Source: Parabacteroides sp. TM07-1AC (lineage in GTDB: Bacteria; Bacteroidota; Bacteroidia; Bacteroidales; Tannerellaceae). Taken from it: a stretch of DNA of 64,000 nucleotides. The number at the start of each line of letters is the position of its first letter. Positions within the stretch are counted from its first letter, which is position 1. Shown here in pieces: positions 53,539 to 62,588 of this stretch. Both the position numbers and the translations under genes were made by a program. The stretch is from NCBI RefSeq assembly GCF_003480915.1, contig NZ_QUKD01000009.1, positions 166,898 through 230,897 of the forward strand, written 5' to 3'. The notes beneath the pieces were generated by a model. It worked only from the letters and a program-made list of their open reading frames with translations, did no database searches and was not told the origin of the DNA.

Positions 53539-54282
53539 ATGTCATTGATAGAGGAAATAGACAAAAATCGCTTGCCGCAACATGTGGCGATTATTATGGA
53601 TGGAAACGGACGTTGGGCCAAAGCACAGGGGAAAGACCGGAGCTATGGACACCAGGAAGGCGTTGTCTCTGTTCGTAAAGTGGTAGAGGCGGCAACGGCT
53701 ATTGGGCTGAAATACCTGACAGTGTATACGTTTTCTACAGAGAATTGGAACCGGCCGGAAGAGGAGGTGAGGGCGCTGATGAGCTTGCTTGTCTCTGCCA
53801 TTCATCGGGAAACACCGGATCTGATGAAAAATAATGTACGTCTGATGGCGATCGGTAATCTGAACCGTCTGCCGAAAGATGCGCATGTAACGTTGCTGAA
53901 ATGTATCGAACAAACTTCTGCCAATACGGGGACGACTCTGGTATTGGCTCTTAGTTATTCATCCCGCTGGGAAATAACGGAAGCTGTCAGACAGCTCGCC
54001 GTCCTGGTAGAGGAAAAGAAAATAACCCCCAACGATATAACCGAGGCAGTTGTCTCGGACCACCTGACGACTAAAGGCATTCCTGATCCGGATCTTCTGA
54101 TCCGAACCGGAGGAGAAAAACGCATCAGTAACTTTTTGCTGTGGCAATGTTCGTATGCGGAGTTCTACTTTACCGATGTTTTTTGGCCGGCATTCAGAGA
54201 AGAAGAGTTGTATGAAGCTATATTGTATTACCAGCAACGTGAACGCCGTTTCGGTAAGACAAGTGAGCAATTAATCTTATAA
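53539..54282 (+). CDS. uppS: Isoprenyl transferase (undecaprenyl diphosphate synthase)
   Basis: The 247-residue enzyme has the cis-prenyltransferase blocks [15 protein letters not shown] with the catalytic Asp, [13 protein letters not shown] and [20 protein letters not shown]. It builds the C55 lipid carrier for peptidoglycan and surface glycans. It sits in the DUF6089-uppS-bamA transcript. Confidence 0.96.
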   Translation: MSLIEEIDKNRLPQHVAIIMDGNGRWAKAQGKDRSYGHQEGVVSVRKVVEAATAIGLKYLTVYTFSTENWNRPEEEVRALMSLLVSAIHRETPDLMKNNVRLMAIGNLNRLPKDAHVTLLKCIEQTSANTGTTLVLALSYSSRWEITEAVRQLAVLVEEKKITPNDITEAVVSDHLTTKGIPDPDLLIRTGGEKRISNFLLWQCSYAEFYFTDVFWPAFREEELYEAILYYQQRERRFGKTSEQLIL

Positions 54283-54296
54283 ACAATAGCTGTTAT

Positions 54297-56969
54297 ATGT
54301 ACAAAAGAATAGTGCTGTTTTTTATTTTCCTAGGTTTTGCCTGCGGAGCATTTGCCCAGGAAAGTGACACTACCAAGGTTGAAGCACCGGCGGAAGTGCC
54401 GGTCATTAATTACTCGATGACTCCTAAGCGGTATAAGATTGCCGATATCAAGGTAACGGGTATTAAGAATTATGATGATTTCGTGTTAATCGGTTTCTCC
54501 GGACTATCGGTCGGCGATGTAGTCACCGTACCCGGCGACGAGATTACAGCAGCGGTAAAGCGTTTTTGGAAACACGGATTGTTCTCGGATGTAAAAATCC
54601 TGGCAACCAAGATTGAAGGCGACGAGATCTGGCTGGAATTTCAGTTGAAGCAACGTCCCCGTATATCGGAAGTAAATTATCATGGTATCAAGAAAGGAGA
54701 GCGGGAAGACCTGGAAGCCAAGCTGGGCTTGAAGAAGGGATTCCAAATCACTCCGAACGTGATAGACCGTACAAAGATCGTTATTCAGAAGTTCTTTGAC
54801 GGCAAAGGTTTTAAGAATGTAGACGTTGATATTGTACAGCGCGACGACTTGTCAAAGGAAGGCGAAGTGATCGTCGATATCAATATCGATAAGAACGAAA
54901 AGACTAAGATTCATCGTATTTACTTTGAAGGAAATAAGGAACTTACAGCCCGTGACCTGAAAAAGGCGATGAAGAAGACAAACGAAAAGTTCAGTCTGCC
55001 GAACGACTGGAAGACCAGTATCCTGGAAGCATTCAGTACGAAGAAGTTTACTACTGAAGAATACGAAAAAGATAAGCAGAACATTATTGCCAAGTATAAC
55101 GAACACGGTTATCGTGATGCCGTATTGCTGGCTGATAGTGTTGTGAACTACAATGAGAAGAAAGTCGATATCTACCTGAAACTGGAAGAAGGAGACAAGT
55201 ATTATCTGAAAGACATTCGTTTTGTGGGTAATACACAGTATGCTTCAGATTACCTGGAAGCTATCCTCGGAATGAAGCCGGGTGAGGTGTACAACCAGAA
55301 GAAACTGACCGAACGTCTGTCTACGGATGAAGATGCCGTGTCCAATGTGTATTACAATAATGGTTACATCTTCTTTAGTGCCGACCCGGTGGAAGTAGAT
55401 GTGGATAACGACTCCATCTCTTTGGAAGTACGTATCCAGGAAGGTCCGCAGGCTACCATCAACCGTGTAATCATCAATGGTAACGACCGTCTGTATGAAG
55501 ATATCGTACGTCGTGAGCTTCGTACCAAACCGGGTATGTTGTTCAGTCGTGAAGACTTGATGCGTTCCGTTCGTGAAATTGCCCAGATGGGACACTTCGA
55601 CCCTGAAAACATGGATCCGAAGCCAATTCCCGATCCGGAAAACGGAACAGTGGATATTCAGTATAACCTGACGTCAAAGGCCAACGACCAGATCGAGTTC
55701 TCGGCCGGTTGGGGACAGACAGGTGTGATCGGTAAGTTGAGTCTGAAGTTTACGAACTTCTCCATGAAGAACTTCCTGAATCCGAAGACCTATAAAGGTA
55801 TCATTCCGCAGGGTGAAGGTCAGACTTTGACATTGAGCGGTCAGACCAACGGACGATACTATCAGGCATACAGTATTTCATTTATGGACCCGTGGTTCGG
55901 TGGCAAACGTCCGAATACACTTTCTGTAAGTGCTTATTTCTCTAAACAGACTGATATCAGTAGTAACTACTATAATAATAGTATGTCTAATTATTATGGA
56001 GGTTATCCTTACTATGGTAGTTATGGCGGCATGTATGGCGGATACTATGGTAATTATGGTGGTTACTATAATAATAACTACGAACTTGCCTATGACCCGG
56101 ATAAATCGATCATGATGTTCGGACTTTCTGCCGGTTACGGTAAACGTTTGAGCTGGCCTGATGACTACTTCCAGTTCATGGCAACTTTGAACTATCAGTT
56201 GTATATGATGCATGACTGGGCATACTTCCTGGTTCAGAATGGCAATTGCCATAATATAAACCTGGAATTGATGTTACAGCGTAACTCTATCGACAACCCG
56301 TTGTATACTCGTCGTGGTTCACAATTCTCTTTCTCCGTCAGTGCGACTCCTCCTTACTCTTTGTGGGATGGAAAGGATTATGAAAACATGAGTGACAATG
56401 ATGAAAGTAAATTTAAGTTCATCGAATACCATAAATGGAAGTTCAAAGCAAAGATTTTCTCTCCGTTGGCTCCTATGGCTGTTAAACGTACGCCGGTATT
56501 GATGACCCGTGTGGAATACGGATTCCTGGGATCTTACAACAAACATAAACGTTCTCCGTTCGAAACATTCTATATGGGTGGTGACGGTATGAGCGGATAC
56601 TCCAGTACATACGCAACGGAAACGATCGGTTTGAGAGGTTACGAAAACGGTAGTATCGCCGGTAACGGTGGCTATAACTCGTATGGTTATGCTTACTCCC
56701 GTCTGGCAATGGAGTTACGTTATCCGTTCTTGCTGGAACCGTCTTCTACTATTTACGGTCTAGTGTTTGCTGAAGCTGGTAACGCATGGAGAGATTTGAA
56801 GAGCTTTAATCCGTTTGACTTGAAACGTTCTGCCGGTGTCGGTGTTCGTATCTTCCTGCCGATGATCGGTTTGATGGGTATCGACTGGGCGTATGGTTTC
56901 GACAAGGTGGATGGTTCACGTAGTGCAGGTGGTAGTAACTTCCACTTCATTATCGGACAGGAGTTTTAG
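54297..56969 (+). CDS. bamA: Outer membrane assembly factor BamA
   Basis: The 890-residue protein has a signal peptide and five POTRA domains in about residues 40-430 (for example YYLKDIRFVGNTQYASDYLE). The barrel contains the conserved loop-6 motif region GLRGYENGS and ends GSNFHFIIGQEF. It inserts proteins into the outer membrane. At about residues 556-598 there is a striking Tyr/Gly/Asn-rich run (YYGGYPYYGSYGGMYGGYYG), placed in a predicted surface loop. The two Skp-like chaperone genes downstream fit the function. Confidence 0.96.
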   Translation: MYKRIVLFFIFLGFACGAFAQESDTTKVEAPAEVPVINYSMTPKRYKIADIKVTGIKNYDDFVLIGFSGLSVGDVVTVPGDEITAAVKRFWKHGLFSDVKILATKIEGDEIWLEFQLKQRPRISEVNYHGIKKGEREDLEAKLGLKKGFQITPNVIDRTKIVIQKFFDGKGFKNVDVDIVQRDDLSKEGEVIVDINIDKNEKTKIHRIYFEGNKELTARDLKKAMKKTNEKFSLPNDWKTSILEAFSTKKFTTEEYEKDKQNIIAKYNEHGYRDAVLLADSVVNYNEKKVDIYLKLEEGDKYYLKDIRFVGNTQYASDYLEAILGMKPGEVYNQKKLTERLSTDEDAVSNVYYNNGYIFFSADPVEVDVDNDSISLEVRIQEGPQATINRVIINGNDRLYEDIVRRELRTKPGMLFSREDLMRSVREIAQMGHFDPENMDPKPIPDPENGTVDIQYNLTSKANDQIEFSAGWGQTGVIGKLSLKFTNFSMKNFLNPKTYKGIIPQGEGQTLTLSGQTNGRYYQAYSISFMDPWFGGKRPNTLSVSAYFSKQTDISSNYYNNSMSNYYGGYPYYGSYGGMYGGYYGNYGGYYNNNYELAYDPDKSIMMFGLSAGYGKRLSWPDDYFQFMATLNYQLYMMHDWAYFLVQNGNCHNINLELMLQRNSIDNPLYTRRGSQFSFSVSATPPYSLWDGKDYENMSDNDESKFKFIEYHKWKFKAKIFSPLAPMAVKRTPVLMTRVEYGFLGSYNKHKRSPFETFYMGGDGMSGYSSTYATETIGLRGYENGSIAGNGGYNSYGYAYSRLAMELRYPFLLEPSSTIYGLVFAEAGNAWRDLKSFNPFDLKRSAGVGVRIFLPMIGLMGIDWAYGFDKVDGSRSAGGSNFHFIIGQEF

Positions 56970-56975
56970 TTAATT

Positions 56976-57072
56976 GAGAATTAAAAATTGAAAATTGATA
57001 ATTGGTTATGCTGTTAAAGTGTTAATTGTGTATTATTAATTTTCAATTTTCAATTCCCAATTTTCAATTCTC
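56976..57072. repeat. A/T-rich imperfect inverted repeat between bamA and ompH
   Basis: The left arm (56976-57005) starts GAGAATTAAAAATTGAAAAT. The right arm (57035-57072) contains AATTTTCAATTTTCAATTCC and ends in AATTCTC. AATTTTCAATTCTCAATT-type repeats are common between genes in Bacteroidales genomes. The repeat ends one base before the -7 element of ompH. Confidence 0.7.
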
Positions 57073-57073
57073 T

Positions 57074-57081
57074 TATCTTTG
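57074..57081 (+). promoter_or_regulatory. -7 promoter element of the first ompH gene
   Basis: TATCTTTG fits the consensus and gives a transcript start near 57088, consistent with translation from ATG 57115. Confidence 0.55.
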
Positions 57082-57114
57082 CGGTCAGAGAGTGAAACTA
57101 TAAAAAGAAAGCGT

Positions 57115-57630
57115 ATGAAGAAGATTATTGTTTTGAGTTGTATGATGCTCCTCTGCTCTTTTGCCGGTATGGCGCAAAAGTTTGCTTTGATAGATATGGA
57201 ATATATCCTGAAGAATATTCCGGCATACGAGATGACAAATGAACAATTGAGTCAGGTATCGAAGAAGTGGCAGAACGAGGTGGAAGCCATTCAGCAGGAA
57301 GCACAGAATATGTATAAGACGTATCAGAGTGACTTGGTATTCCTTTCCGCTGAGATGAAAACAAAGCGTGAAGAAGAGATCGTAAAGAAGGAACAGGAAG
57401 CACAAGATTTGAAACGTCAGTACTTCGGACCGGAAGGCGAGCTGTATAAGAAACGTGAGAGTTTGATGAAGCCTATCCAGGATGAGATATACAACGCTGT
57501 AAAGGAGATTTCGGAAGACAAGGGCTATCAACTCGTTCTCGACCGGGCATCGGCCATGAGCATTATTTTTGCTTCTCCGAAGATAGATATCAGTAATGAA
57601 GTGCTGTTAAAGTTAGGATATTCAAAATAA
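57115..57630 (+). CDS. OmpH/Skp-family periplasmic chaperone 1
   Basis: The 171-residue protein starts at ATG 57115 with signal MKKIIVLSCMMLLCSFAG. After FALIDMEYILKNIPAY it has the long coiled-coil tentacles of Skp (KWQNEVEAIQQEAQNMYKTY) and ends in the trimerisation strand region. It carries unfolded outer-membrane proteins to the Bam machine encoded upstream. Confidence 0.93.
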   Translation: MKKIIVLSCMMLLCSFAGMAQKFALIDMEYILKNIPAYEMTNEQLSQVSKKWQNEVEAIQQEAQNMYKTYQSDLVFLSAEMKTKREEEIVKKEQEAQDLKRQYFGPEGELYKKRESLMKPIQDEIYNAVKEISEDKGYQLVLDRASAMSIIFASPKIDISNEVLLKLGYSK

Positions 57631-57635
57631 ATGCT

Positions 57636-57643
57636 TACATTTG
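57636..57643 (+). promoter_or_regulatory. -7 promoter element of the second ompH gene
   Basis: TACATTTG fits TAnnTTTG and lies 56 bases before the ATG, so the second chaperone gene may be expressed on its own. Confidence 0.4.
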
Positions 57644-57698
57644 TGCGCTTTATGCACAAAAATATGATTGATTAATAACAAGTAATATTTTATAGAAA

Positions 57699-58202
57699 AT
57701 GAAGAAACTGATTATTTTTTTGTTGATGATCCTGCCGTTAGGCGTTTTTGCTCAGGAAGCTAAAGTAGCAATCGTAAATTCAAATGAAATTATGGCTGCA
57801 ATGCCGGAATTGACTGCTATGCAGGAAACTATGAAGCAGATGAATGACAAATATGCTGGCGAGATGAAGACGATGGAAGATGAATGGCAGAAGAAATATG
57901 CTGATTATATCGCTCAACAGGATTCAATGACTGAAAATATCAAAGTAAGAAGAATGCAGGAATTGCAGGATATCGAACAGCGTGTTCAGAACTTTACACA
58001 GGTAGCTCGTCAGGATATGGACAAAAAACAGCAGGAACTGTTGGCTCCGATCCAGGACAAGATCAGAACAGCTATCAAGGCAGTAGGTGATGAAAAAGGC
58101 TATGCTTATATCTTCGATAACAATCCTGGTATTGTTCTTTATACTGGTAATTCAGCAATTGATGCAACTCCGCTGGTAAAAGCTAAATTAGGTTTGAAAT
58201 AA
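57699..58202 (+). CDS. OmpH/Skp-family periplasmic chaperone 2
   Basis: The 167-residue paralogue has signal MKKLIIFLLMILPLGVFAQ and then KVAIVNSNEIMAAMPEL. A coiled coil from about 40 to 120 is followed by GYAYIFDNNPGIVLYTG. Two Skp-like genes after bamA are usual in Bacteroidales. Bases 58222-58259 behind it form a strong hairpin. Confidence 0.93.
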   Translation: MKKLIIFLLMILPLGVFAQEAKVAIVNSNEIMAAMPELTAMQETMKQMNDKYAGEMKTMEDEWQKKYADYIAQQDSMTENIKVRRMQELQDIEQRVQNFTQVARQDMDKKQQELLAPIQDKIRTAIKAVGDEKGYAYIFDNNPGIVLYTGNSAIDATPLVKAKLGLK

Positions 58203-58221
58203 TCGATTCTAATTAGGATAT

Positions 58222-58259
58222 AACAAAGGATGCCTTTCTATGGAGGGGCATCCTTTGTT
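58222..58259 (+). terminator. Terminator of the bamA/ompH region
   Basis: AACAAAGGATGCC (58222-58234) pairs perfectly with GGCATCCTTTGTT (58247-58259), 13 base pairs. The T-rich part is within the right arm. Confidence 0.75.
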
Positions 58260-58282
58260 GTATTATAAAAGAAGGAAGAAAT

Positions 58283-59116
58283 ATGTTTTCACAACAAACA
58301 GGACCGATCGGAATTTTTGATTCCGGCTATGGCGGGTTGACTGTCTTCGATAAGATACGTCAGGCCATGCCGGAATATGACTATATTTATTTAGGAGACA
58401 ATGCACGTGCTCCGTATGGTGGGCGTTCGTTTGAAGTCGTTTACCGGTTTACGCGCCAGGCGGTGTTGAAGTTGTTTGAAGAGGGTTGCCAGTTGGTTAT
58501 TTTGGCATGTAACACGGCTTCGGCAAAGGCATTGCGATCCATCCAGCAGCTTGATCTTCCCGGATGGGACACGGAACGCCGTGTGCTGGGGGTTATTCGT
58601 CCGACAGTGGAAATAATGGATCAGGTCAGTGTGACCAAACATGTCGGTGTTTTGGGTACTTCCGGTACGATCTCTTCACAGTCCTATTCCCTCGAAATAG
58701 GTAAAATGTTTCCGCATATTAAGGTGACAGGCGAGGCTTGTCCGATGTGGGCTCCTTTGGTTGAGAATAATGAGTTCGATTCGCCGGGAGCAGACTATTT
58801 TGTGAAAAAGCATTTGGAGCATATTCTTTCCATCGATCCACAGATAGATACTTTGGTACTGGGATGCACGCATTATCCTCTTTTAATGGGTAAAATCAGA
58901 CAATATTTGCCGGATGGGGTTACCGTACTCCCACAAGGAGAATACGTGGCAGAGAGTCTGGTAGACTACTTAAAAAGACATCCGGAGATGAACAGGCGGC
59001 TTACACGTGGTGGATTCTGTCGTTTTCTAACGACAGAATCGGCTGTAAAGTTTTCAGATGCAGCTTCTGTCTTCTTGAATGATCCGATAGAGGTAGAACA
59101 GATATCCATCGATTAA
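58283..59116 (+). CDS. murI: Glutamate racemase
   Basis: The 277-residue enzyme has GIFDSGYGGLTVFDKI with the first catalytic region, VILACNTASAKALR with the first cysteine and LVLGCTHYPLLMGKI with the second. It makes D-glutamate for peptidoglycan. It follows the ompH genes after a terminator and precedes the dipeptidase gene by 3 bases. Confidence 0.96.
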   Translation: MFSQQTGPIGIFDSGYGGLTVFDKIRQAMPEYDYIYLGDNARAPYGGRSFEVVYRFTRQAVLKLFEEGCQLVILACNTASAKALRSIQQLDLPGWDTERRVLGVIRPTVEIMDQVSVTKHVGVLGTSGTISSQSYSLEIGKMFPHIKVTGEACPMWAPLVENNEFDSPGADYFVKKHLEHILSIDPQIDTLVLGCTHYPLLMGKIRQYLPDGVTVLPQGEYVAESLVDYLKRHPEMNRRLTRGGFCRFLTTESAVKFSDAASVFLNDPIEVEQISID

Positions 59117-59119
59117 ATA

Positions 59120-59794
59120 GTGTTTATGAGTTGGCAAAAGTATGTTTTCCTGTTGCTGATACTGTGTTTTAGTCCGTGCAGTAGTGCGGAGGAGCCGGAT
59201 ACTTATTTGCGTAATAAAGGGCTGGTGGATATTTCGACTTTGGACTCTACTATTTGCGTACAATTGATCTATGCGACATCCGACAATTTTATGGGGAAAG
59301 CCGTTTACTCGGGAATAACACGTGCATGGCTTCACCCGGATGCGGCAAAAAAGCTTGTGGCTGCACAACAATTATTGAAAAAAGAGCAGCCCGGTTTAAC
59401 GCTGGTTGTATATGATGCCGCCCGCCCGATGTCGGTACAACGAAAAATGTGGGCACTTGTGCGGGGAACAGACAAAGTGAATTATGTGAGTAACCCGGCG
59501 AATGGAGGAGGACTGCATAATTACGGGATGGCAGTAGATGTCACTATCCTGGATGAAGCGGGCGTAGCTCTTCCTATGGGAACGCCTTTTGATTTCTTTG
59601 GTGAAGAAGCCCATACGAATAATGAGGAGGCTTTATTGAATGCTGGTAAGATAGATCGTACAGCCTATGACAACCGGCGGTTGCTACGTCGGATTATGAA
59701 ACAGGCCGGATTCCGCATCATTCCATATGAATGGTGGCATTTCAATGCTTGTAGCCGGGCAGAAGCCCGGCAAAGTTATCCGGTACTGGATTAA
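59120..59794 (+). CDS. VanX-like D-alanyl-D-alanine dipeptidase (peptidase M15D)
   Basis: The 224-residue protein has a signal peptide ending SPCSSAEE. The M15 zinc site is present: GGGLHNYGMAVDVT gives His and Asp, and PYEWWHFN gives the catalytic Glu and third ligand. VYDAARP is also typical. It should cleave D-Ala-D-Ala in the periplasm for recycling; no vancomycin-resistance genes accompany it. Its stop shares TTAA with the convergent YccF gene. ATG 59129 is an alternative start. Confidence 0.9.
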   Translation: MFMSWQKYVFLLLILCFSPCSSAEEPDTYLRNKGLVDISTLDSTICVQLIYATSDNFMGKAVYSGITRAWLHPDAAKKLVAAQQLLKKEQPGLTLVVYDAARPMSVQRKMWALVRGTDKVNYVSNPANGGGLHNYGMAVDVTILDEAGVALPMGTPFDFFGEEAHTNNEEALLNAGKIDRTAYDNRRLLRRIMKQAGFRIIPYEWWHFNACSRAEARQSYPVLD

Positions 59795-60159
59795 TTGATA
59801 TTCTTTCCGAAAGGAGTCAGTGCGAGGGCTGCCATTTTAAAATGCTGTCTACCCCAGGGAATACCGATGATTGTGATACACAACAGCAAACCGAACCCGA
59901 GATGGGTCAGGCAAATCCAGAAACCTCCCAATATAATCCAGAGTATGTTCATGATGATACAAAGGCAACCGCCCGAATTTCCATTATCTGTAACGGTACT
60001 CCCGAAAGGCCATAATGCTAGTAGTGCCAGTTTTAGGGTCTGTAACCCGAAAGGAATCCCAATGATCGTGATCATCAGCAGCAGGCTTGAAATCAGATAT
60101 TCAATACTGGTAATCAGTCCGCCGAATATTAGCCAAATGATGTTGCCTAAAAATTTCAT
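59791..60159 (-). CDS. YccF-domain inner-membrane protein
   Basis: The 122-residue protein has two repeats of the YccF (DUF307) type: NIIWLIFGGLITSIEYLISS and, after a glycine/cysteine-rich linker, NILWIILGGFWICLTHLG. Each repeat ends with TIIGIPFG or TIIGIPWG. Function is unknown. Its stop overlaps that of the dipeptidase gene. Confidence 0.9.
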   Translation of the reverse strand: MKFLGNIIWLIFGGLITSIEYLISSLLLMITIIGIPFGLQTLKLALLALWPFGSTVTDNGNSGGCLCIIMNILWIILGGFWICLTHLGFGLLLCITIIGIPWGRQHFKMAALALTPFGKNIN

Positions 60160-60216
60160 ATGTCTCTGAATTTATCGTTTTCACAAATGTAGCATAATTC
60201 TCATTAAAAGCAATAG

Positions 60217-61473
60217 TTATTGAGCCTTAAACGAATAGGCATTGCTCATACTGTCTAACTCCGCAAGCACTTGTTGCTTTACGATCTGAAAGCTGTCGCG
60301 AAGTTCCGGCTTGACTGGAAGTGATGGAGGTGCTTCCATATTCAATGGGTTGATCGGTTGTCCGTTCTTATGTACACGGAAGTCCAGGTGCGGACCTGTC
60401 GAAAGGCCGGTCGAACCGACATAGGCGATCACTTCGCCCTGCTGAACATGGCTACCCACCTGTATGCCTTTGGCAAACTTGCTAAGGTGCATATAGGTTG
60501 TCGTATAGACTGAGTTATGTTTTACTTTCAAAAAATTTCCTCCGCCATTCTGATATCCTTTTGCGATCACGGTCCCGGCTCCGATACTTTTGACCGGAGT
60601 GCCGACCGGAGCTGCATAATCGACCCCGTGATGTGCACGGTAGCGTTTCAAAATCGGATGGAAGCGGGCATTGGTAAAACGTGAAGTGATACGGAAGATA
60701 TCCAGCGGTGCCTTCAAGAAAGCTTTCCGGAGAGAATTACCATCCTGATCGAAATACTCGAAGACGCTGTCCTGTGTAAAAGGAATGGCTACAAAATCTT
60801 TGCCCTGGTGGGTGAAGACTGCTCCCTGGATACCGCTTATATTTAAAGCGGTGGTATCATCGATATAAGCAATGTCGTAGAGTACGCGGAAAGAATCCCC
60901 TTCCTTTACATCGTAAAAGTCGATTTGCCAGGCAAAAACATCGGCAATATTAATTGCCAGCAACGGGTTTACACCTTTTGATTGCAGCACGTTCCATAGG
61001 GAGGAATTGATCGTTCCTTCCACATATTGTCGCTTTAAAGTGATCGGTTTGTTAAATTCATAGGCACTGATCGTATCACCGGTAAAGTCGATTACGGCAT
61101 AGTCCGTTTTCGTTTTGGCAAAAGCGATATAGCGGATTTGGGCGGCACTATCCTGCATACTGAATGTATAGTAGTGCATTCCTGCCTGTAATTTAGTTGG
61201 ATCCAGTACCTCGATTGACGAGCGGCTGATGCTGTCCGCCATCAGGGCAGAGAAACCCAGGTTTGAGAAAATGGCGGCAGGATTGTCTCCGTTTTTCATC
61301 TTGTATTCTTTGATATCCAGCGTGTCGATACAGATGCCGTATTGATATGCGCGTTGCACACTGTCGATCCATTCGCTGTCAACTTCTTCTTCGCATTGTT
61401 TAGGTGTGTTTTTGCAGGAGATACCTAATATAAACAGTAAAATCAAAATAGGTGCAATGCCCGATCTCATCAT
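60217..61473 (-). CDS. M23-family peptidoglycan metallopeptidase, probable lipoprotein
   Basis: The 418-residue protein has a hydrophobic signal with cysteine at LGISCKN. The middle is a beta-rich OapA-like domain. The C-terminal LytM domain has HHGVDYAAPVGTPV (HxxxD zinc ligands), then YTTTYMHLSKF and GPHLDFRVHKNG. The usual HLH of the third site is HLD here, so the zinc ligand histidine is replaced by aspartate. It should trim peptidoglycan cross-links, if active. Confidence 0.9.
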   Translation of the reverse strand: MMRSGIAPILILLFILGISCKNTPKQCEEEVDSEWIDSVQRAYQYGICIDTLDIKEYKMKNGDNPAAIFSNLGFSALMADSISRSSIEVLDPTKLQAGMHYYTFSMQDSAAQIRYIAFAKTKTDYAVIDFTGDTISAYEFNKPITLKRQYVEGTINSSLWNVLQSKGVNPLLAINIADVFAWQIDFYDVKEGDSFRVLYDIAYIDDTTALNISGIQGAVFTHQGKDFVAIPFTQDSVFEYFDQDGNSLRKAFLKAPLDIFRITSRFTNARFHPILKRYRAHHGVDYAAPVGTPVKSIGAGTVIAKGYQNGGGNFLKVKHNSVYTTTYMHLSKFAKGIQVGSHVQQGEVIAYVGSTGLSTGPHLDFRVHKNGQPINPLNMEAPPSLPVKPELRDSFQIVKQQVLAELDSMSNAYSFKAQ

Positions 61474-61624
61474 TATATCCTCATTTATAGTTTGTTCGTC
61501 GGGTGCAAACTTACAGAAAATAATGTAAATGCTCAGAAGGATAGGAGCGGCAGAGTGAAAATGGATTGTTAATGTTAACTAAATACAGTACTTTTGGGGA
61601 ACAATTTCGACGGATTTAGCGTCT

Positions 61625-61632
61625 TATCTTTG
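61625..61632 (+). promoter_or_regulatory. -7 promoter element of the META-domain genes
   Basis: TATCTTTG fits the consensus, 28 bases before the first META gene. Confidence 0.55.
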
Positions 61633-61659
61633 TAAGTGATATAACAAATAGTATAGAAT

Positions 61660-62085
61660 ATGAAAAGAGTGATTTTTTATGTATTGATGCTCCCGATGGT
61701 ACTTGGGATGATGATTTCTTGTTCTGAAGCCAAAACAGATGCAAAGAAACTGGAAGGTAAATGGAATGTAATAGAAGTAAAAGGTGAAAAGATTCTGAAA
61801 GAAGGATTACCTTATATGGAATTTGATATGGCACAAAATAAATTGCATGGAAATGCCGGTTGCAACATGTTCAATTCTTCTTTTACGTTAGATGACAAGG
61901 ACATTTCTTCAATCACGATAGCACCGGGTGCTGCTACCATGATGGCTTGTCCGGACATGGCGACAGAAGATGCTATCATGCAGGCGATGGGTAATGTGAA
62001 AGCTGTAAAAGCCGGTAGCTCAGAGAATGAAATGGTGTTAGTAGACCAGGACGGTAATGTTCTGCTTGTCTTATCTAAAAACTAA
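61660..62085 (+). CDS. META-domain (HslJ-like) lipoprotein 1
   Basis: The 141-residue protein has the lipoprotein signal MKRVIFYVLMLPMVLGMMISC. The META domain shows LEGKWNVIEVKGEKI, GNAGCNMFNSSF and MMACPDMATEDAIMQAM. HslJ-like proteins are envelope lipoproteins of unclear function. A paralogue starts 5 bases after its stop. Confidence 0.92.
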   Translation: MKRVIFYVLMLPMVLGMMISCSEAKTDAKKLEGKWNVIEVKGEKILKEGLPYMEFDMAQNKLHGNAGCNMFNSSFTLDDKDISSITIAPGAATMMACPDMATEDAIMQAMGNVKAVKAGSSENEMVLVDQDGNVLLVLSKN

Positions 62086-62090
62086 ATGAA

Positions 62091-62537
62091 ATGAAGAAGT
62101 ATCTATATCTATGCCTGGCAGTTGTAGGGATAGCCGTATTTGCTTCCTGTAAATCTCAAAAAGCAGTGGTTGCTTCCTATTCAGACCTAGATGGTGAATG
62201 GAGCGTGGTGGAACTGAACGGTAATAAATTAGATCCGGACAAAAGTAACCAGCTTATCGTCATAGACGTAGCGCGCAACCATCTGTCCGGAAATGCAGGA
62301 TGCAACCGTATGAACGGCAGCATTGAATATTCTGAAGCCCGGAAGAATATCATCAAGTTTCCGCAAGTAGCGACAACGCGCATGGCCTGTCCGGAATTGA
62401 AAGGTGAACAGGAGTTTCTGGAAGCTTTGAACAAAGTAGTTCGTTTTGAAGCGGAAGGCGATGTCAAACCAGTGAATACAGTAGCCTTTTACGGTACCGA
62501 TAATGGCAAACTGATGGTTATTGAAAAGAAGAAATAA
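62091..62537 (+). CDS. META-domain (HslJ-like) lipoprotein 2
   Basis: The 148-residue paralogue has signal MKKYLYLCLAVVGIAVFASC. The META blocks are LDGEWSVVELNGNKLD, GNAGCNRMNGSIEY and TRMACPELKGEQEFLEAL. It lies in one transcript with the first META gene and ends in a bidirectional terminator. Confidence 0.92.
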   Translation: MKKYLYLCLAVVGIAVFASCKSQKAVVASYSDLDGEWSVVELNGNKLDPDKSNQLIVIDVARNHLSGNAGCNRMNGSIEYSEARKNIIKFPQVATTRMACPELKGEQEFLEALNKVVRFEAEGDVKPVNTVAFYGTDNGKLMVIEKKK

Positions 62538-62554
62538 GTAATTTCATAAAAAGG

Positions 62555-62588
62555 AGAGGTGGCCCTGTTGAAGGAGGCCACCTCTTTT
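62555..62588. terminator. Bidirectional terminator after the META genes
   Basis: AGAGGTGGCC (62555-62564) pairs with GGCCACCTCT (62576-62585), followed by TTTT near the stop of the convergent gene. An A-run precedes it for the other direction. Confidence 0.8.

Noticed and set aside
59120..59794. Vancomycin resistance gene vanX
   Set aside because: The active site matches VanX-like dipeptidases, but no vanH, vanA or regulator genes are near, and the gene sits beside murI. A peptidoglycan recycling role is more likely.
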